Source: Chloroflexi bacterium GWB2_49_20
GTDB taxonomy: Bacteria > Chloroflexota > Anaerolineae > Anaerolineales > Villigracilaceae
Assembly (NCBI GenBank): GCA_001796335.1
Contig: MGMF01000014.1
Span: forward strand, 133,982 to 197,981
Reading direction: 5' to 3'
DNA length: 64,000 nucleotides
The position numbers were made by a program, and so were the translations under genes. The first letter of the stretch is position 1, and the number at the start of each line of letters is the position of its first letter. The notes under the pieces are model-generated. The model was not told where the DNA came from. It saw only the letters and a list, made by a program, of their open reading frames with translations, and did not search any database. This document shows, piece by piece, positions 45,299 through 53,090 of this stretch.

Positions 45299-46033
45299 TC
45301 AATCATATTTTCCACGCCTGTCATTCAAGCGAATAGCGAACAGGTCCAGGAACATTCTGCCTGAATCACGCAGGACATTGATGCGGCTGTCATAACGAAA
45401 ACCAGTCATCCGCACCGGCACTGGCAGGATGGAATACTTGAGCTTGCGGGCAATATATAACACTTCCACATCAAATCCAAATTTCTGGATGGTGACTCGT
45501 TTAAAGATCTGGTGGGCAGCTTCAGCCCTGAAGCCCTTGAAACCACACTGGGTATCATGAATGCCAGGGAACATCAGAACGGCCACCAACAGGCTGAAAA
45601 CCTGGCCGGCCAGATACCTAAGGGGTGGCACACCCCGTATTTCTGATCCCTTCAGGTGCCGCGAGCCAATCGCCAGGTCAACCTCACTGCGCAGAACTGC
45701 CATGAAGGCCTCCACGGCGTCCAGATCATAGGGCAGATCCGCATCCATGAAGAGAATGTATTCTCCCTGGCTTTCCAGCACGCCGCGCTGGATGGCGCGG
45801 CCTTTGCCCTGGTTGGAGGGCTGTGCCAGCAAATGCACACGCGGCTGGGTCTCAGAAAACTGCTGCACCACCCGGGCGGTCTGGTCCTGGCTGCCATCAT
45901 CGACCACCAGGATCTCAAAGTGCGGGTAACGCGGCGCAAGGAATTGAACCAATATTTCGAGACTGGAGCCGATCAATTGCTGCTCGTTGTAGGCCGGCAC
46001 GATCAGGGAGAGTTCCACAAGCGTGTTCGTCAT
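45299..46033 (-). CDS. Family 2 glycosyltransferase, dolichyl/polyprenyl-phosphate sugar synthase-like
   Basis: The protein has 244 residues. It has the GT-A core: LIVPAYNEQQLIGSSLE, EILVVDDGSQDQT, GKGRAIQRGVLESQGEYILFMDADLPYD (the DxD-type site) and GSRHLKGSEIRG. The C-terminal part resembles ALG5/DPM1-like enzymes (TQCGFKGFRAEAA). It would load a sugar from a nucleotide donor onto a polyprenyl phosphate on the cytoplasmic face. Its ATG overlaps the stop of the FkbM gene by four bases. Confidence 0.92.
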   Translation of the reverse strand: MTNTLVELSLIVPAYNEQQLIGSSLEILVQFLAPRYPHFEILVVDDGSQDQTARVVQQFSETQPRVHLLAQPSNQGKGRAIQRGVLESQGEYILFMDADLPYDLDAVEAFMAVLRSEVDLAIGSRHLKGSEIRGVPPLRYLAGQVFSLLVAVLMFPGIHDTQCGFKGFRAEAAHQIFKRVTIQKFGFDVEVLYIARKLKYSILPVPVRMTGFRYDSRINVLRDSGRMFLDLFAIRLNDRRGKYD

Positions 46034-46803
46034 TTGGTCTTTATGAACAAGGCATCCGATTGCAATATCGATCCGTCCAGGGGCGAAAGCATGGAGTCCA
46101 GATTCCCGGCAAAGCGGAAGCCTGCGTCTGCCAGCATGTGGTGGATGCCATCAAAAAGCAGCTGGCCTGAATACAATGGCTGGTAGGATACTTCGATCTC
46201 AAGGAAATCCACCTGCTTCAAAACCTGCCCGGCTCCCCTTAATACGGCATCCTCAAAGCCCTGCACATCAATTTTCAAGAAGACCGGCGGGGTGAGCATC
46301 ATTTTTTCCAGATAATCGTCCAGGCGGGCAACCGGTACAGTGAGGCGGGTGGAATGGGCGGATTGTGGGAATGCCTGGCGATGCAACTCCCCCATCTCCA
46401 GCGCAGAGGAGGACGGGCTGAAATCGCTGCGATAGAATTGCAGCTGCCCGGCATGGTCACCGATGGCGGTGTTGAAAGCCTGGAAATTGCCAAAGGGAGA
46501 CAGATTTTTTACCAGTTGGGCATAATTATCCTGCAACGGTTCAAATGAATAGATGCGAGCCTCCGGCAGGATGTGACGGATGGCATAAGCAAAAGAGCCG
46601 ACGTAGCTGCCCACGTCCAGGACAGTCTGGGTGCCCATTTTTTGAAACCAGACGCGCTGCGGGGTGAGACGCGGCATCTCATGCACCAGGCTGCGGTTGG
46701 TCAACACCTTTCCCAGCAACGGCAGGAAGCGCCGGGGATATTGGAAAGGCAGGAAGAAGTATTCAATGGTTTTGATCAGGGTGGCAGATAACGATTTTGG
46801 CAT
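46030..46803 (-). CDS. FkbM family methyltransferase
   Basis: The protein has 257 residues. The SAM-binding motif TVLDVGSYVGSFAYAIR and the following YSFEPLQDNYAQLVKNL, together with PVFLKIDVQGFEDAVLRGAGQVL, are the standard FkbM pattern. Members methylate sugar hydroxyls and other small molecules. It is first in the operon with the GT2 and DUF6056-like genes, so a glycan substrate is likely (inference). GAGG precedes the start. Confidence 0.92.
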   Translation of the reverse strand: MPKSLSATLIKTIEYFFLPFQYPRRFLPLLGKVLTNRSLVHEMPRLTPQRVWFQKMGTQTVLDVGSYVGSFAYAIRHILPEARIYSFEPLQDNYAQLVKNLSPFGNFQAFNTAIGDHAGQLQFYRSDFSPSSSALEMGELHRQAFPQSAHSTRLTVPVARLDDYLEKMMLTPPVFLKIDVQGFEDAVLRGAGQVLKQVDFLEIEVSYQPLYSGQLLFDGIHHMLADAGFRFAGNLDSMLSPLDGSILQSDALFIKTK

Positions 46804-47389
46804 GCATCCTCAACGGTACATTCAATTTTACAGGTATGATACCATTTTTTAAGAAAACATTGGGCAAAGACGATGGACGATTGACAATGGATGAAAATCG
46901 AGGAACGAACCCCCGAAAAGCGCCCCAAAAAGATGGGACTCCCTGAGGTCGGAGGAAATTTGGTGAAAGTAAAAGCTGCCTGCAGTTCAGGAACGAGGGG
47001 TAGGCAAATCAAAAAAGCCCCCTCAGGGTTTCCTGTACAGGTCAAGAAAACCTTGAGGGGTTGTCAACAGGGGCAGATGCTCAGAAATTATATTTTTCCT
47101 TGACGTGGGTAACAAAGGACAGACGATTTAACCTAGTTTCCATGGCTTCAATCTTGGAAACCACATGGGGACATTTCGCTTGTTTTCCAGGTACTCTTCC
47201 CCAACCGTTTTTTTGACAGAGATGTAATACCAAAAGTTTTCTCACTGGCGTTGCAGTACACTAGGGCGTTAACATTGATAGGGAACTGTAAAGTGCACGA
47301 GTGCCAGTTTAACATTATCTATCTATGTTTGTCAAGTTAAAGAAAGATATTTGTAGTGATATAAAGGAAATTCAAATGGTTTGGTCGAT
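46804..47389. other. Low-density region upstream of the glycan operon
   Basis: No strong gene is seen. On the minus strand a GTG-started frame of 54 residues runs from 47245 to 47081 (ending ...RLSFVTHVKEKYNF) and is followed by a terminator at 47018-47060. It could be the end of a decayed gene, but there is no ribosome-binding site. Around 46868 the GACGATGGACGATTGACAAT words resemble degenerate repeats also seen near 53025. Confidence 0.4.
47016..47060 (-). terminator. Hairpin terminator, minus direction
   Basis: AACCCCTCAAGGTTT pairs with AAACCCTGAGGGG with one mismatch; in the minus direction GCTTTTTTG follows. It lies downstream of the decayed MazF gene and the 54-codon frame. Confidence 0.7.
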
Positions 47390-47710
47390 TTATTCAGCAA
47401 ACATCTCGCTCAATACGGCATGTACTTCGCGCCTGGTTTTAACGGTGACTTTCCCGATTTTCTTCACCAACCATTGTTTATCTACAATACGGATTGATCT
47501 AGAATTATCTTCCCATCCTTTCCTTCCTAGTGGAAGTTCACCTGTGATAGGAAATCACGTCCTTAGGTGGCCATCGGGGCAACGATGACTGTCGCAATGT
47601 GAACATTCAATCTACGGGTGAAAAAAGAGATATGGACAGGTTTTTTGGATTTCGCTTCCAATTGTTTGATCTAAATTAACAAGGTGGACTTCAAAACGGT
47701 TTGTTACCAC
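47390..47710 (-). pseudogene. Decayed MazF/PemK-family toxin gene
   Basis: Translating the minus strand in pieces gives VVTNRFEVHLVNLDQTIGSE, a stop after the PYLFFHP segment, then in a second frame IATVIVAPMAT and, after a stop, GRDFLSQVNFH, a stop, EGKDGKIILDQ, and in a third frame IRIVDKQWLVKKIGKVTVKT ending at 47390. These are the successive conserved blocks of MazF/PemK mRNA endonucleases (DPTIGSEI, ATVIVAPM, LDQIRTVDK, LVKKIGKL). There are three in-frame stops and two frameshifts. Full length would be about 107 residues, normal for the family. It overlaps the end of the antitoxin gene, as in mazEF operons. Confidence 0.85.
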
Positions 47711-47964
47711 GTCCACTCTTCCTCATCCCATTGGGTGGAGAGTGGTTCATCCAGCAGCCGGTCATCGCCTTGATTGGCCATTACAGCAAAAAGGTTTTCC
47801 CAGCCATGGCGAGGTAGGTGAGTAGCGTGGATGATAAGCTTATCTCCATCCACTTTCATCTCCACCTTATCCGTCAACCCTGCTTCTTCCAGCATGGTAT
47901 GCGGTATGCGTACCCAACGAGAATTGCCGATTTTGATAACTTTTGTGCGAACAGTCTTGTTCAT
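47704..47964 (-). CDS. MazE-like antitoxin (AbrB/SpoVT fold)
   Basis: The protein has 86 residues. The N-terminal TKVIKIGNSRWVRIPHTMLEEAGL is a MazE/AbrB swapped-hairpin DNA-binding domain; the acidic, Trp-rich C-terminus (LSTQWDEEEWTW) is the kind of tail that blocks the MazF active site. Start preceded by AAGGTG. Its toxin partner downstream is broken, so this is an antitoxin without a functional cognate toxin in place. Autoregulation at its own promoter is expected from the family. Confidence 0.88.
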   Translation of the reverse strand: MNKTVRTKVIKIGNSRWVRIPHTMLEEAGLTDKVEMKVDGDKLIIHATHLPRHGWENLFAVMANQGDDRLLDEPLSTQWDEEEWTW

Positions 47965-48496
47965 GATGCACCTTCTTTAGTAATTACATTGTAATTGATT
48001 GTCAAGCTTTAGAGAAACAACAATTTTAGAGATTTTTAACAATAATTAAGGACTGGATTTAGATTTTTGTCTACTTTCCAATTGATTCGAAAATTTTATA
48101 AACAGATTATCTACTTTTTCTTTTAAATTAAATCTGTTAAACCATCCACCTTGTACTTCCCATGATCCATCAAACTGTTTAAATGCTGTTGATGGGCATG
48201 TTCTCTAACTTAAGGGGGATTGGGTATTTACCTTGCCATACAATATATTCCGTCAGCGTTGCAAGAGAAGGATACATAGCAAGCGGGTGCGTTTTCAAGT
48301 TATAAAAAATGATGTGCGTAAATTCGCTCTGGGTTTCCATCGGCAACAATTAATCGACTGGATGGGAAAAGAATACATCAGGTCACTTGCTGGAGGGTAT
48401 TATTTCCTAGCGGATAGAATTATCGAAAAAAAATTATTGTTCACTGCAATGAATAAACTATGAAATTCATTGACTTTGTATATTTAAACAGATAAA
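47965..48496. other. AT-rich region with gene fragments
   Basis: On the minus strand, 48203 down to 48046 is an open frame of 52 codons with protein-like composition (FDGSWEVQGGWFNRFNLKEK) but no start codon; it looks like the end of a lost gene. On the plus strand a TTG-started 76-codon frame at 48233-48463 (with WMGKEYIRSLAGGYYFLADR) is possible but unsupported by a ribosome-binding site. No known family was recognised for either. Confidence 0.35.
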
Positions 48497-49702
48497 ATGT
48501 GCCATATGAAAACAAACATGATTTCCCGAGTTGCATATTTAAAGAAGCTTATTGAATTTCGAGATAAAAAGGTTATTAAGGTAATCACTGGAATTCGAAG
48601 ATGTGGCAAATCAGTCCTATTGCAACAATTCCGTGATCAATTAATATCGAGCGGTGTAGACCCAAAGAAAATCATATTAATGAATTTCGAATCTCTTCAA
48701 TACGAAAACATCGAAAATTATAAAATCTTTTATGATCACATTCGTAACCAAATTCAACAGGGAAGATACTATCTCCTGTTGGATGAGATTCAAGTTGTGG
48801 ACCGTTGGGAAAAGGCTATCGCAAGTTTCCAGGTTGATTTTGATTGCGATATATACATCACAGGATCTAATGCTTTTTTATTGTCTTCGGACCTTGCAAC
48901 CTTCATTTCTGGGAGATATGTAGAAATTCACATTTTTCCACTTTCATTCAAGGAAACCCTGTCGATCCAAAGGGATGATCCCCAATTATTGTTTCGGGAT
49001 TATATTAAGTATGGTGGTTTTCCGGGATTAGTGGAATTTGAGAAAAGAGAAGATCTTGCAAAAGAATATTTAGACGGGATTTATAACACGGTTGTTGTCA
49101 AGGATATTCTTTCCCGAAATAATTTTCAGAATATAAGTCTGCTAAATTTGATACTTAAGTTTATGATAGACAATGTAGGGAATTTGGTATCAGCCAACAA
49201 TATTGCTGATTATCTCTCAAGCAATGGACAAAAAACACACGTTGACACCGTATTGAACTATCTTGAGGCTTTTGAAAAAGCATTTATCCTATACAAAGCA
49301 GACAGATATAATTTAAAAGGTAAAAGGATATTAAGGTCTCCCCAAAAATTTTATATTGTTGATAGCGGTATCCGAAATGCAATTCTTGGCTTCCGAGATT
49401 TGGATATTGGACGAGTTCTTGAAAATATAGTATATCTCGAGTTGAAACGTAGAGGGTTTGATGTGAGGGTTGGAGTTGATGATCAGTTTGAAATTGATTT
49501 CATCGCGACCAAGGATGACGAAAAGTTGTATATTCAAACAGCGCTATCTTTGGCAGATGAAAAAGTGAAGAATCGTGAATTCCAAGGATTGCTTTCAATC
49601 AAGGATAATTATCGAAAGATACTATTATCGATGGATTTTCATATTAGCGAGGAAATTGAAGGAATCAGCTTTCAGAATATTATCGATTTTTTGTTAAATT
49701 AG
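48497..49702 (+). CDS. AAA ATPase with DUF4143 domain
   Basis: The protein has 401 residues. The AAA_14 domain has Walker A GIRRCGKSVLLQQF and Walker B YYLLLDEIQVVDRWEKA, with the sensor region DIYITGSNAFLLSSDLATFISGRY. The C-terminal half is DUF4143, with a late ELKRRGFDVRVGVDDQFEIDFIA that resembles a PD-(D/E)xK-like nuclease core. Such proteins are frequent, often horizontally transferred, and of unknown role. It stands alone, with low G+C compared with neighbouring core genes. No ribosome-binding site is visible; the ATG at 48506 is an alternative start. Confidence 0.88.
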   Translation: MCHMKTNMISRVAYLKKLIEFRDKKVIKVITGIRRCGKSVLLQQFRDQLISSGVDPKKIILMNFESLQYENIENYKIFYDHIRNQIQQGRYYLLLDEIQVVDRWEKAIASFQVDFDCDIYITGSNAFLLSSDLATFISGRYVEIHIFPLSFKETLSIQRDDPQLLFRDYIKYGGFPGLVEFEKREDLAKEYLDGIYNTVVVKDILSRNNFQNISLLNLILKFMIDNVGNLVSANNIADYLSSNGQKTHVDTVLNYLEAFEKAFILYKADRYNLKGKRILRSPQKFYIVDSGIRNAILGFRDLDIGRVLENIVYLELKRRGFDVRVGVDDQFEIDFIATKDDEKLYIQTALSLADEKVKNREFQGLLSIKDNYRKILLSMDFHISEEIEGISFQNIIDFLLN

Positions 49703-50009
49703 CCTTCACATTTCTAGGCTCGAACCACCAGTCTGAATTGCGACCACAGGGAATGCTGTGGATCTCCGTAAATTTGACTCGGTCCACGCGGTAGAAGTGA
49801 TGGTGTCGATCTAACGGTTGGGGTTACCAGCAAGGGTGGAACTTTAAAGGGGGAAGCTCACAGGCGAAAAAACTAATAAGTGCTTATTCGCAAAAAATTG
49901 CAGAGTCCCTGCTCTTGTCCAGCGTAAAGTGCCGGGTGGTTTTCCTGGTACGCTGTGTTGGGCGATTCAAGGTTTTAAGAATATTGACCTTATCCTGAGG
50001 AATATCAGA
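49703..50009. other. Region with the third T-arm-like repeat copy
   Basis: These 307 bases contain AGGCTCGAACC at 49716-49726 and GACTCGGTCC at 49776-49785, both shared with the copy at 51190. The remainder shows no gene. Confidence 0.45.
49716..49785 (-). repeat. T-arm-like repeat, copy C
   Basis: In the minus direction it reads GGACCGAGTC ... AATTCAGACTGGTGGTTCGAGCCT. The GGTTCGAGCCT core is shared with 51190-51200 and 52134-52144; the GGACCGAGTC block is shared with copy B. Confidence 0.5.
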
Positions 50010-50573
50010 CTACCTAAATCGCATCTCCTCAACAACAAACGGTTTCCATGGTTTCTTGGGGTGATGTTTTCGCTGTATATTGAGCGGTGGCTGGTTCACG
50101 TAGATTAGGTATGCTTCTACATCAGTCACCACCCTTGCTGCCTGATCGGGTGGAAGATGCTCTATTCCATGATGACAATTCTCGTAAATAACATCCAACC
50201 TGGAACATAGTCGAAACATGACCGTTATGTCACTGGAGTTCACGTACCTGGCAAGAAGTCTCATAACCACCGCATGCGACTCGAATCGTTTCTGAACTCG
50301 AAGATGCACTGTTTGTCCGATGTAGACACAAGCAGCAGATCCATCGTTCTTTGATTGCGTTTCCCACCAGTAGAGTGGGGAACTATATGGAATACGATTA
50401 TATAGTCTACGAAGTTCCTTTGCAGTGGCAGTTAATGTATTAGCTTCGATTTCTGTGAGCAGAGAGACAAATGGTACTCCCTCCGCAAGAATAAGTGGGT
50501 CCATAGGTGGCGTAAACTCTATGCGTACCCTGTACTCTATTATGGACGAAAGATCAGCGAAATAAGATGTCAT
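50010..50573 (-). CDS. Hypothetical protein with GIY-YIG-like nuclease pattern
   Basis: The protein has 187 residues. Residues 80-105 read CVYIGQTVHLRVQKRFESH, similar to the YIG...LxxRxxxH core of GIY-YIG nucleases, and the later VEAYLIYVNQPPLN offers the Glu and Asn of that fold; the first Tyr could be in LYWWETQ. The match is by eye and incomplete. Members include homing and repair nucleases. The ATG lacks a ribosome-binding site. It lies in the accessory region among repeats and a transposase remnant. Confidence 0.55.
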   Translation of the reverse strand: MTSYFADLSSIIEYRVRIEFTPPMDPLILAEGVPFVSLLTEIEANTLTATAKELRRLYNRIPYSSPLYWWETQSKNDGSAACVYIGQTVHLRVQKRFESHAVVMRLLARYVNSSDITVMFRLCSRLDVIYENCHHGIEHLPPDQAARVVTDVEAYLIYVNQPPLNIQRKHHPKKPWKPFVVEEMRFR

Positions 50574-50670
50574 ATTTTAGCAACTCAAGAGGTGAGATTA
50601 CCAGAAATTGTGGAGCAGGCGGAATTATTGTGATACTTCTGGTGTGTCTTATAAGTTGTGAATTATCTAG

Positions 50671-50838
50671 TTATGAACTATTGTTATTATCTACAAAAGA
50701 GACGATTTCTACTAGCAGTTTAGGAATCAAATCTTTTAGTTGATTGGGTACGGCTAGATTATTTAATGCTTTATTTGAGCCACGGCCAGAGCCAAAGTCA
50801 GTAAGTAACTCTAATAAGTATATAACCGAAGCAGTCAT
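50671..50838 (-). CDS. Small open frame of 55 residues, possibly a gene fragment
   Basis: The frame opens at an ATG (50838) and reads as a convincing amphipathic protein: MTASVIYLLELLTDFGSG then NKALNNLAVPNQLKDLIPKL and a polar end. The codon pattern looks coding rather than random. No ribosome-binding site precedes it, and it begins directly after a transposase remnant. It may therefore be the 3' end of a gene cut by an insertion. No family recognised. Confidence 0.4.
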   Translation of the reverse strand: MTASVIYLLELLTDFGSGRGSNKALNNLAVPNQLKDLIPKLLVEIVSFVDNNNSS

Positions 50839-50853
50839 ATCATCAATATTTTA

Positions 50854-50982
50854 TCAAAGAAAATTGGACAAAATAGGCTGTTTGCCGTAGTAAACATCCG
50901 CTGGGGTCAAGTTGTCCAGTGATTCATGATGATGTTGGTTGTTGTAGAACTCCATATAATTTGCGATCTCACGTTCCAGTTC
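50854..50982 (-). pseudogene. IS3-family transposase (OrfB) C-terminal remnant
   Basis: The minus strand encodes ELEREIANYMEFYNNQ, then HESLDNLTPADVYYG and a stop 11 codons later. This is the standard end of the rve-domain transposase of IS3-like elements. Nothing of the rest of the element, nor its ends, is present. Confidence 0.85.
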
Positions 50983-51142
50983 CCTGGGGAATAGCTATTA
51001 TGTGATTTCAAGAAATATTTCATCGGGATTTGAGAATAGACATTGTAGGAAGTAAGCGTTCTGTCTGTGTTCCATTGACAAAAACAAACGATATAAAACA
51101 TTATGTTCAATTAATTTACATTTATTTGCTACAAGAATCTAA

Positions 51143-51238
51143 AAGCGCTCTCCATTTCCGGAAGGCGCTTCATTTTTATCTTTTATTTTAGGCTCGAACC
51201 GCAGGCTTAGATTTTTACCCGTATATACGACTCGGTCC
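51143..51238 (-). repeat. T-arm-like repeat with terminator hairpin, copy B
   Basis: Reading the minus strand: GGACCGAGTC, GCGGTTCGAGCCT, then a hairpin AAGCGCCTTCC...GAGCGCTTTT that serves as a terminator. Copy A at 52082-52144 has the same core and hairpin in the same order. Confidence 0.65.
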
Positions 51239-51401
51239 GTGCGGATGTTGTAAAAGTAACCATCTATATTCTTGAAAAGTTACCAAGTGAATTAGACGAC
51301 TTTGCCTACCAATGTTGCTTACCTTGTGTGACACGAATATTCCGGTCGCGATTCTTAGTTTTTTGGTTGGTGGTGGCAATCTCTTCTGAAATCCTGAATA
51401 A

Positions 51402-51995
51402 TTAGGTGACCTTGCTGCTGTAAATTTCACCACGAGACTCAAGCCGTGGCTGAAATTCACCGGTCTGTGGTTCGAGGTCGAACCACATCTGTTCAGAGCC
51501 ATCATGGCGACTTATGGAAGTTTCAAGAGGAATCAATAGCGTTGTTGACGATAGCTTTTTGGGATAACGCGACCCATGAACCCTGGCGAAGACTTCAAGT
51601 GTGTATGATCCTGGCTGGAACTTGAAATTTGTACTGGCGACGAAATGATGCCACGCAGTCACACCAGTTTTGCCAACCCACAGACCTCCCCCTCGTACGA
51701 GCTTATTATCTGCATCTACGCCCCACACAGGGAACATTTCATTCGATGTACTGAAGTGTAGTTGGGCAAACAGAGCTTCGATAATTTGTCCACGCTCACC
51801 AGTACTGAAGATATGGCTACGCACCATGATCTTTGGATCAAACCCATTATGTGATCCACGGGTATCATATCCGAATACTACCATTGAGGGCAATGTCATG
51901 CGAACCTTTCCACGGTTGAAAAAAGTGAGCCAGAGCGTGAAAAGAGACATGGTGAGTGCCACTATTGAAATTGTAAAGGTAATGATATCAGACAT
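51402..51995 (-). CDS. Hypothetical membrane-anchored protein
   Basis: The protein has 197 residues. One TM helix lies at the N-terminus (ITFTISIVALTMSLFTLWLTFF); the rest is a soluble domain rich in beta-type segments, ending with WFDLEPQTGEFQPRLESRG. The start has AAGGAAATAA just upstream. No family recognised. It lies in the accessory region and is followed by repeat copy B with its terminator. Confidence 0.7.
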   Translation of the reverse strand: MSDIITFTISIVALTMSLFTLWLTFFNRGKVRMTLPSMVVFGYDTRGSHNGFDPKIMVRSHIFSTGERGQIIEALFAQLHFSTSNEMFPVWGVDADNKLVRGGGLWVGKTGVTAWHHFVASTNFKFQPGSYTLEVFARVHGSRYPKKLSSTTLLIPLETSISRHDGSEQMWFDLEPQTGEFQPRLESRGEIYSSKVT

Positions 51996-52081
51996 TTATT
52001 TCCTTCTTCCATCATGCCAACGCCAGCAATATCTATTACAAGCTAACACAATGTTGTAATTATGCCACACACGCAATCAAA

Positions 52082-52144
52082 AAGCGCCCTCCATTTCTGG
52101 AAGCCGCTTCATTAGTTTATTATCTATTTTACAAGGCTCGAACC
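52082..52144 (-). repeat. T-arm-like repeat with terminator hairpin, copy A
   Basis: In the minus direction: GGCGGTTCGAGCCT, an AT-rich spacer, then AAGCGGCTTCC AGAAAT GGAGGGCGCTT followed by TTTTG, a terminator. It is downstream of the HTH gene and parallels copy B. Confidence 0.65.
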
Positions 52145-52218
52145 GCCGTCCTGAATTAATACTCATACACCAGCACGCCACGTTCATCGCCATCCGAATG
52201 CAGGCGACAGAAGATCGA

Positions 52219-52704
52219 TCATGCTGGAGTTTGGACTTTCTCAGATCTCGGTATATAAGGTGTACCGTCATTGTTGAAGAGCCAATTACCGCGGCCTCGA
52301 TGTGAGTGATAAATATCTGCACAGTAGGCAACATCCTGTTCGCTGAGAAGAACCTTGTTCTTGTCCTGCCCTTTGCGAAGGATGTACCCTCGTGTGACCC
52401 ATCTGTGCAATGCAGAGAAGGTAATATCATACTTGCGAGCGGCTTCGGAAATACTAATAATGCCATTCCTTAAATATGAATATTTTTTATATTCCGGCAA
52501 GTCTTCTTTTTGGATTCCGCTGGGCTGACTGATTGGTTGTTGTTTATGGAATTTACGGATGCTGGCTTCGCTCACCACAGTATCACTGCCAACGTTGGCG
52601 GCTTTGATGGTCCCGGCCTCGATCATGCGGCGCACGCGTGCCTGGCTGACCCCCAGCAAGTGGGCGGCTTCTTCTGTCGAAATGAAAGTAGGAAGCGCTG
52701 CCAT
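52219..52704 (-). CDS. Double helix-turn-helix (excisionase/MerR-like) protein
   Basis: The protein has 161 residues from the ATG at 52704, eight bases after AGGAG. The first HTH_17-type domain is FISTEEAAHLLGVSQARVRRMIEAGTI; the second is ISISEAARKYDITFSALHRWVTRGYI. Both have the pattern of small excisionase-family DNA-binding proteins. Two such domains in one protein suggest binding to a paired site. It lies just downstream of the tRNA-Asn, where mobile elements often integrate, but no integrase is seen. Confidence 0.8.
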   Translation of the reverse strand: MAALPTFISTEEAAHLLGVSQARVRRMIEAGTIKAANVGSDTVVSEASIRKFHKQQPISQPSGIQKEDLPEYKKYSYLRNGIISISEAARKYDITFSALHRWVTRGYILRKGQDKNKVLLSEQDVAYCADIYHSHRGRGNWLFNNDGTPYIPRSEKVQTPA

Positions 52705-52763
52705 CGCCAATCTCCTTTATGCTACAATATCACCTGCCCAGGTCCGGCGAGCTGGGCAACCCT

Positions 52764-52793
52764 ACTCTGCGTCAGCATCAACTGACGCAGAGT
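52764..52793 (-). terminator. Hairpin after tRNA-Asn
   Basis: ACTCTGCGTCAG and CTGACGCAGAGT form a perfect 12-bp stem with a six-base loop, 12 bases from the tRNA 3' end. No long T-run follows in the minus direction, so it is either a terminator or a processing/recombination site. Confidence 0.6.
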
Positions 52794-52804
52794 TACTTAA
52801 ATAG

Positions 52805-52876
52805 CTCCTCGCCGAGGACTTGAACCTCGAACCTAGCGGTTAACAGCCGCCCGCTCTGCCATTGAGCTAGCGAGGA
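52805..52876 (-). tRNA. tRNA-Asn (GTT anticodon)
   Basis: The minus strand folds as a complete cloverleaf: acceptor TCCTCGC/GCGAGGA, D-arm GCTC...GAGC, anticodon stem-loop with CTGTTAA (anticodon GTT) and T-arm CGAGG TTCAAGT CCTCG. CCA is not encoded. It marks the right border of the accessory region and is a typical integration target. Confidence 0.95.
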
Positions 52877-52991
52877 AGGCAGGCTGCATTATATAGTCAA
52901 GCCGAAGGGCTGTCAAGTAATCGTCACGTTAATATTTTATACACCCCCTGAACTCCCTTTTCTCTTTCCCCTGCCTCCTGCAGAGACCTAT

Positions 52992-53022
52992 GGTCGGGGA
53001 CCTTCGGCGGGGGTCTTCGACC
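52992..53022. repeat. GGTCGGGGACC inverted repeat
   Basis: GGTCGGGGACC pairs with GGTCTTCGACC at nine of 11 positions, followed by GTCATCCATCGTCATTC, a degenerate short-word repeat that also appears (in the other orientation) near 46868. It precedes the pepF promoter. Confidence 0.4.
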
Positions 53023-53090
53023 GTCATCCATCGTCATTCTTTAAAATGGTTTATACTATATTTCACTATAAAATTTTCTCGGAGGAGATC

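Larger units (their letters stand above)
50574..51401. other. Repeat and remnant region between two hypothetical genes
   Basis: It holds a possible 55-codon gene fragment (50671-50838), the end of an IS3-type transposase (50854-50982) and repeat copy B (51143-51238). TTCTTGAAAAGTTACC at 51271 resembles one end of the TCTCAATAA repeat family. Confidence 0.5.

Noticed and set aside
46776-47045. 89-codon minus-strand frame upstream of the FkbM gene
   Set aside because: It overlaps the terminator hairpin, lacks a ribosome-binding site and shows no protein-like pattern.
49703-52804. Integron with attC sites
   Set aside because: The three repeats follow genes in one orientation, but no GTTRRRY/RYYYAAC pairs and no integron integrase were found.
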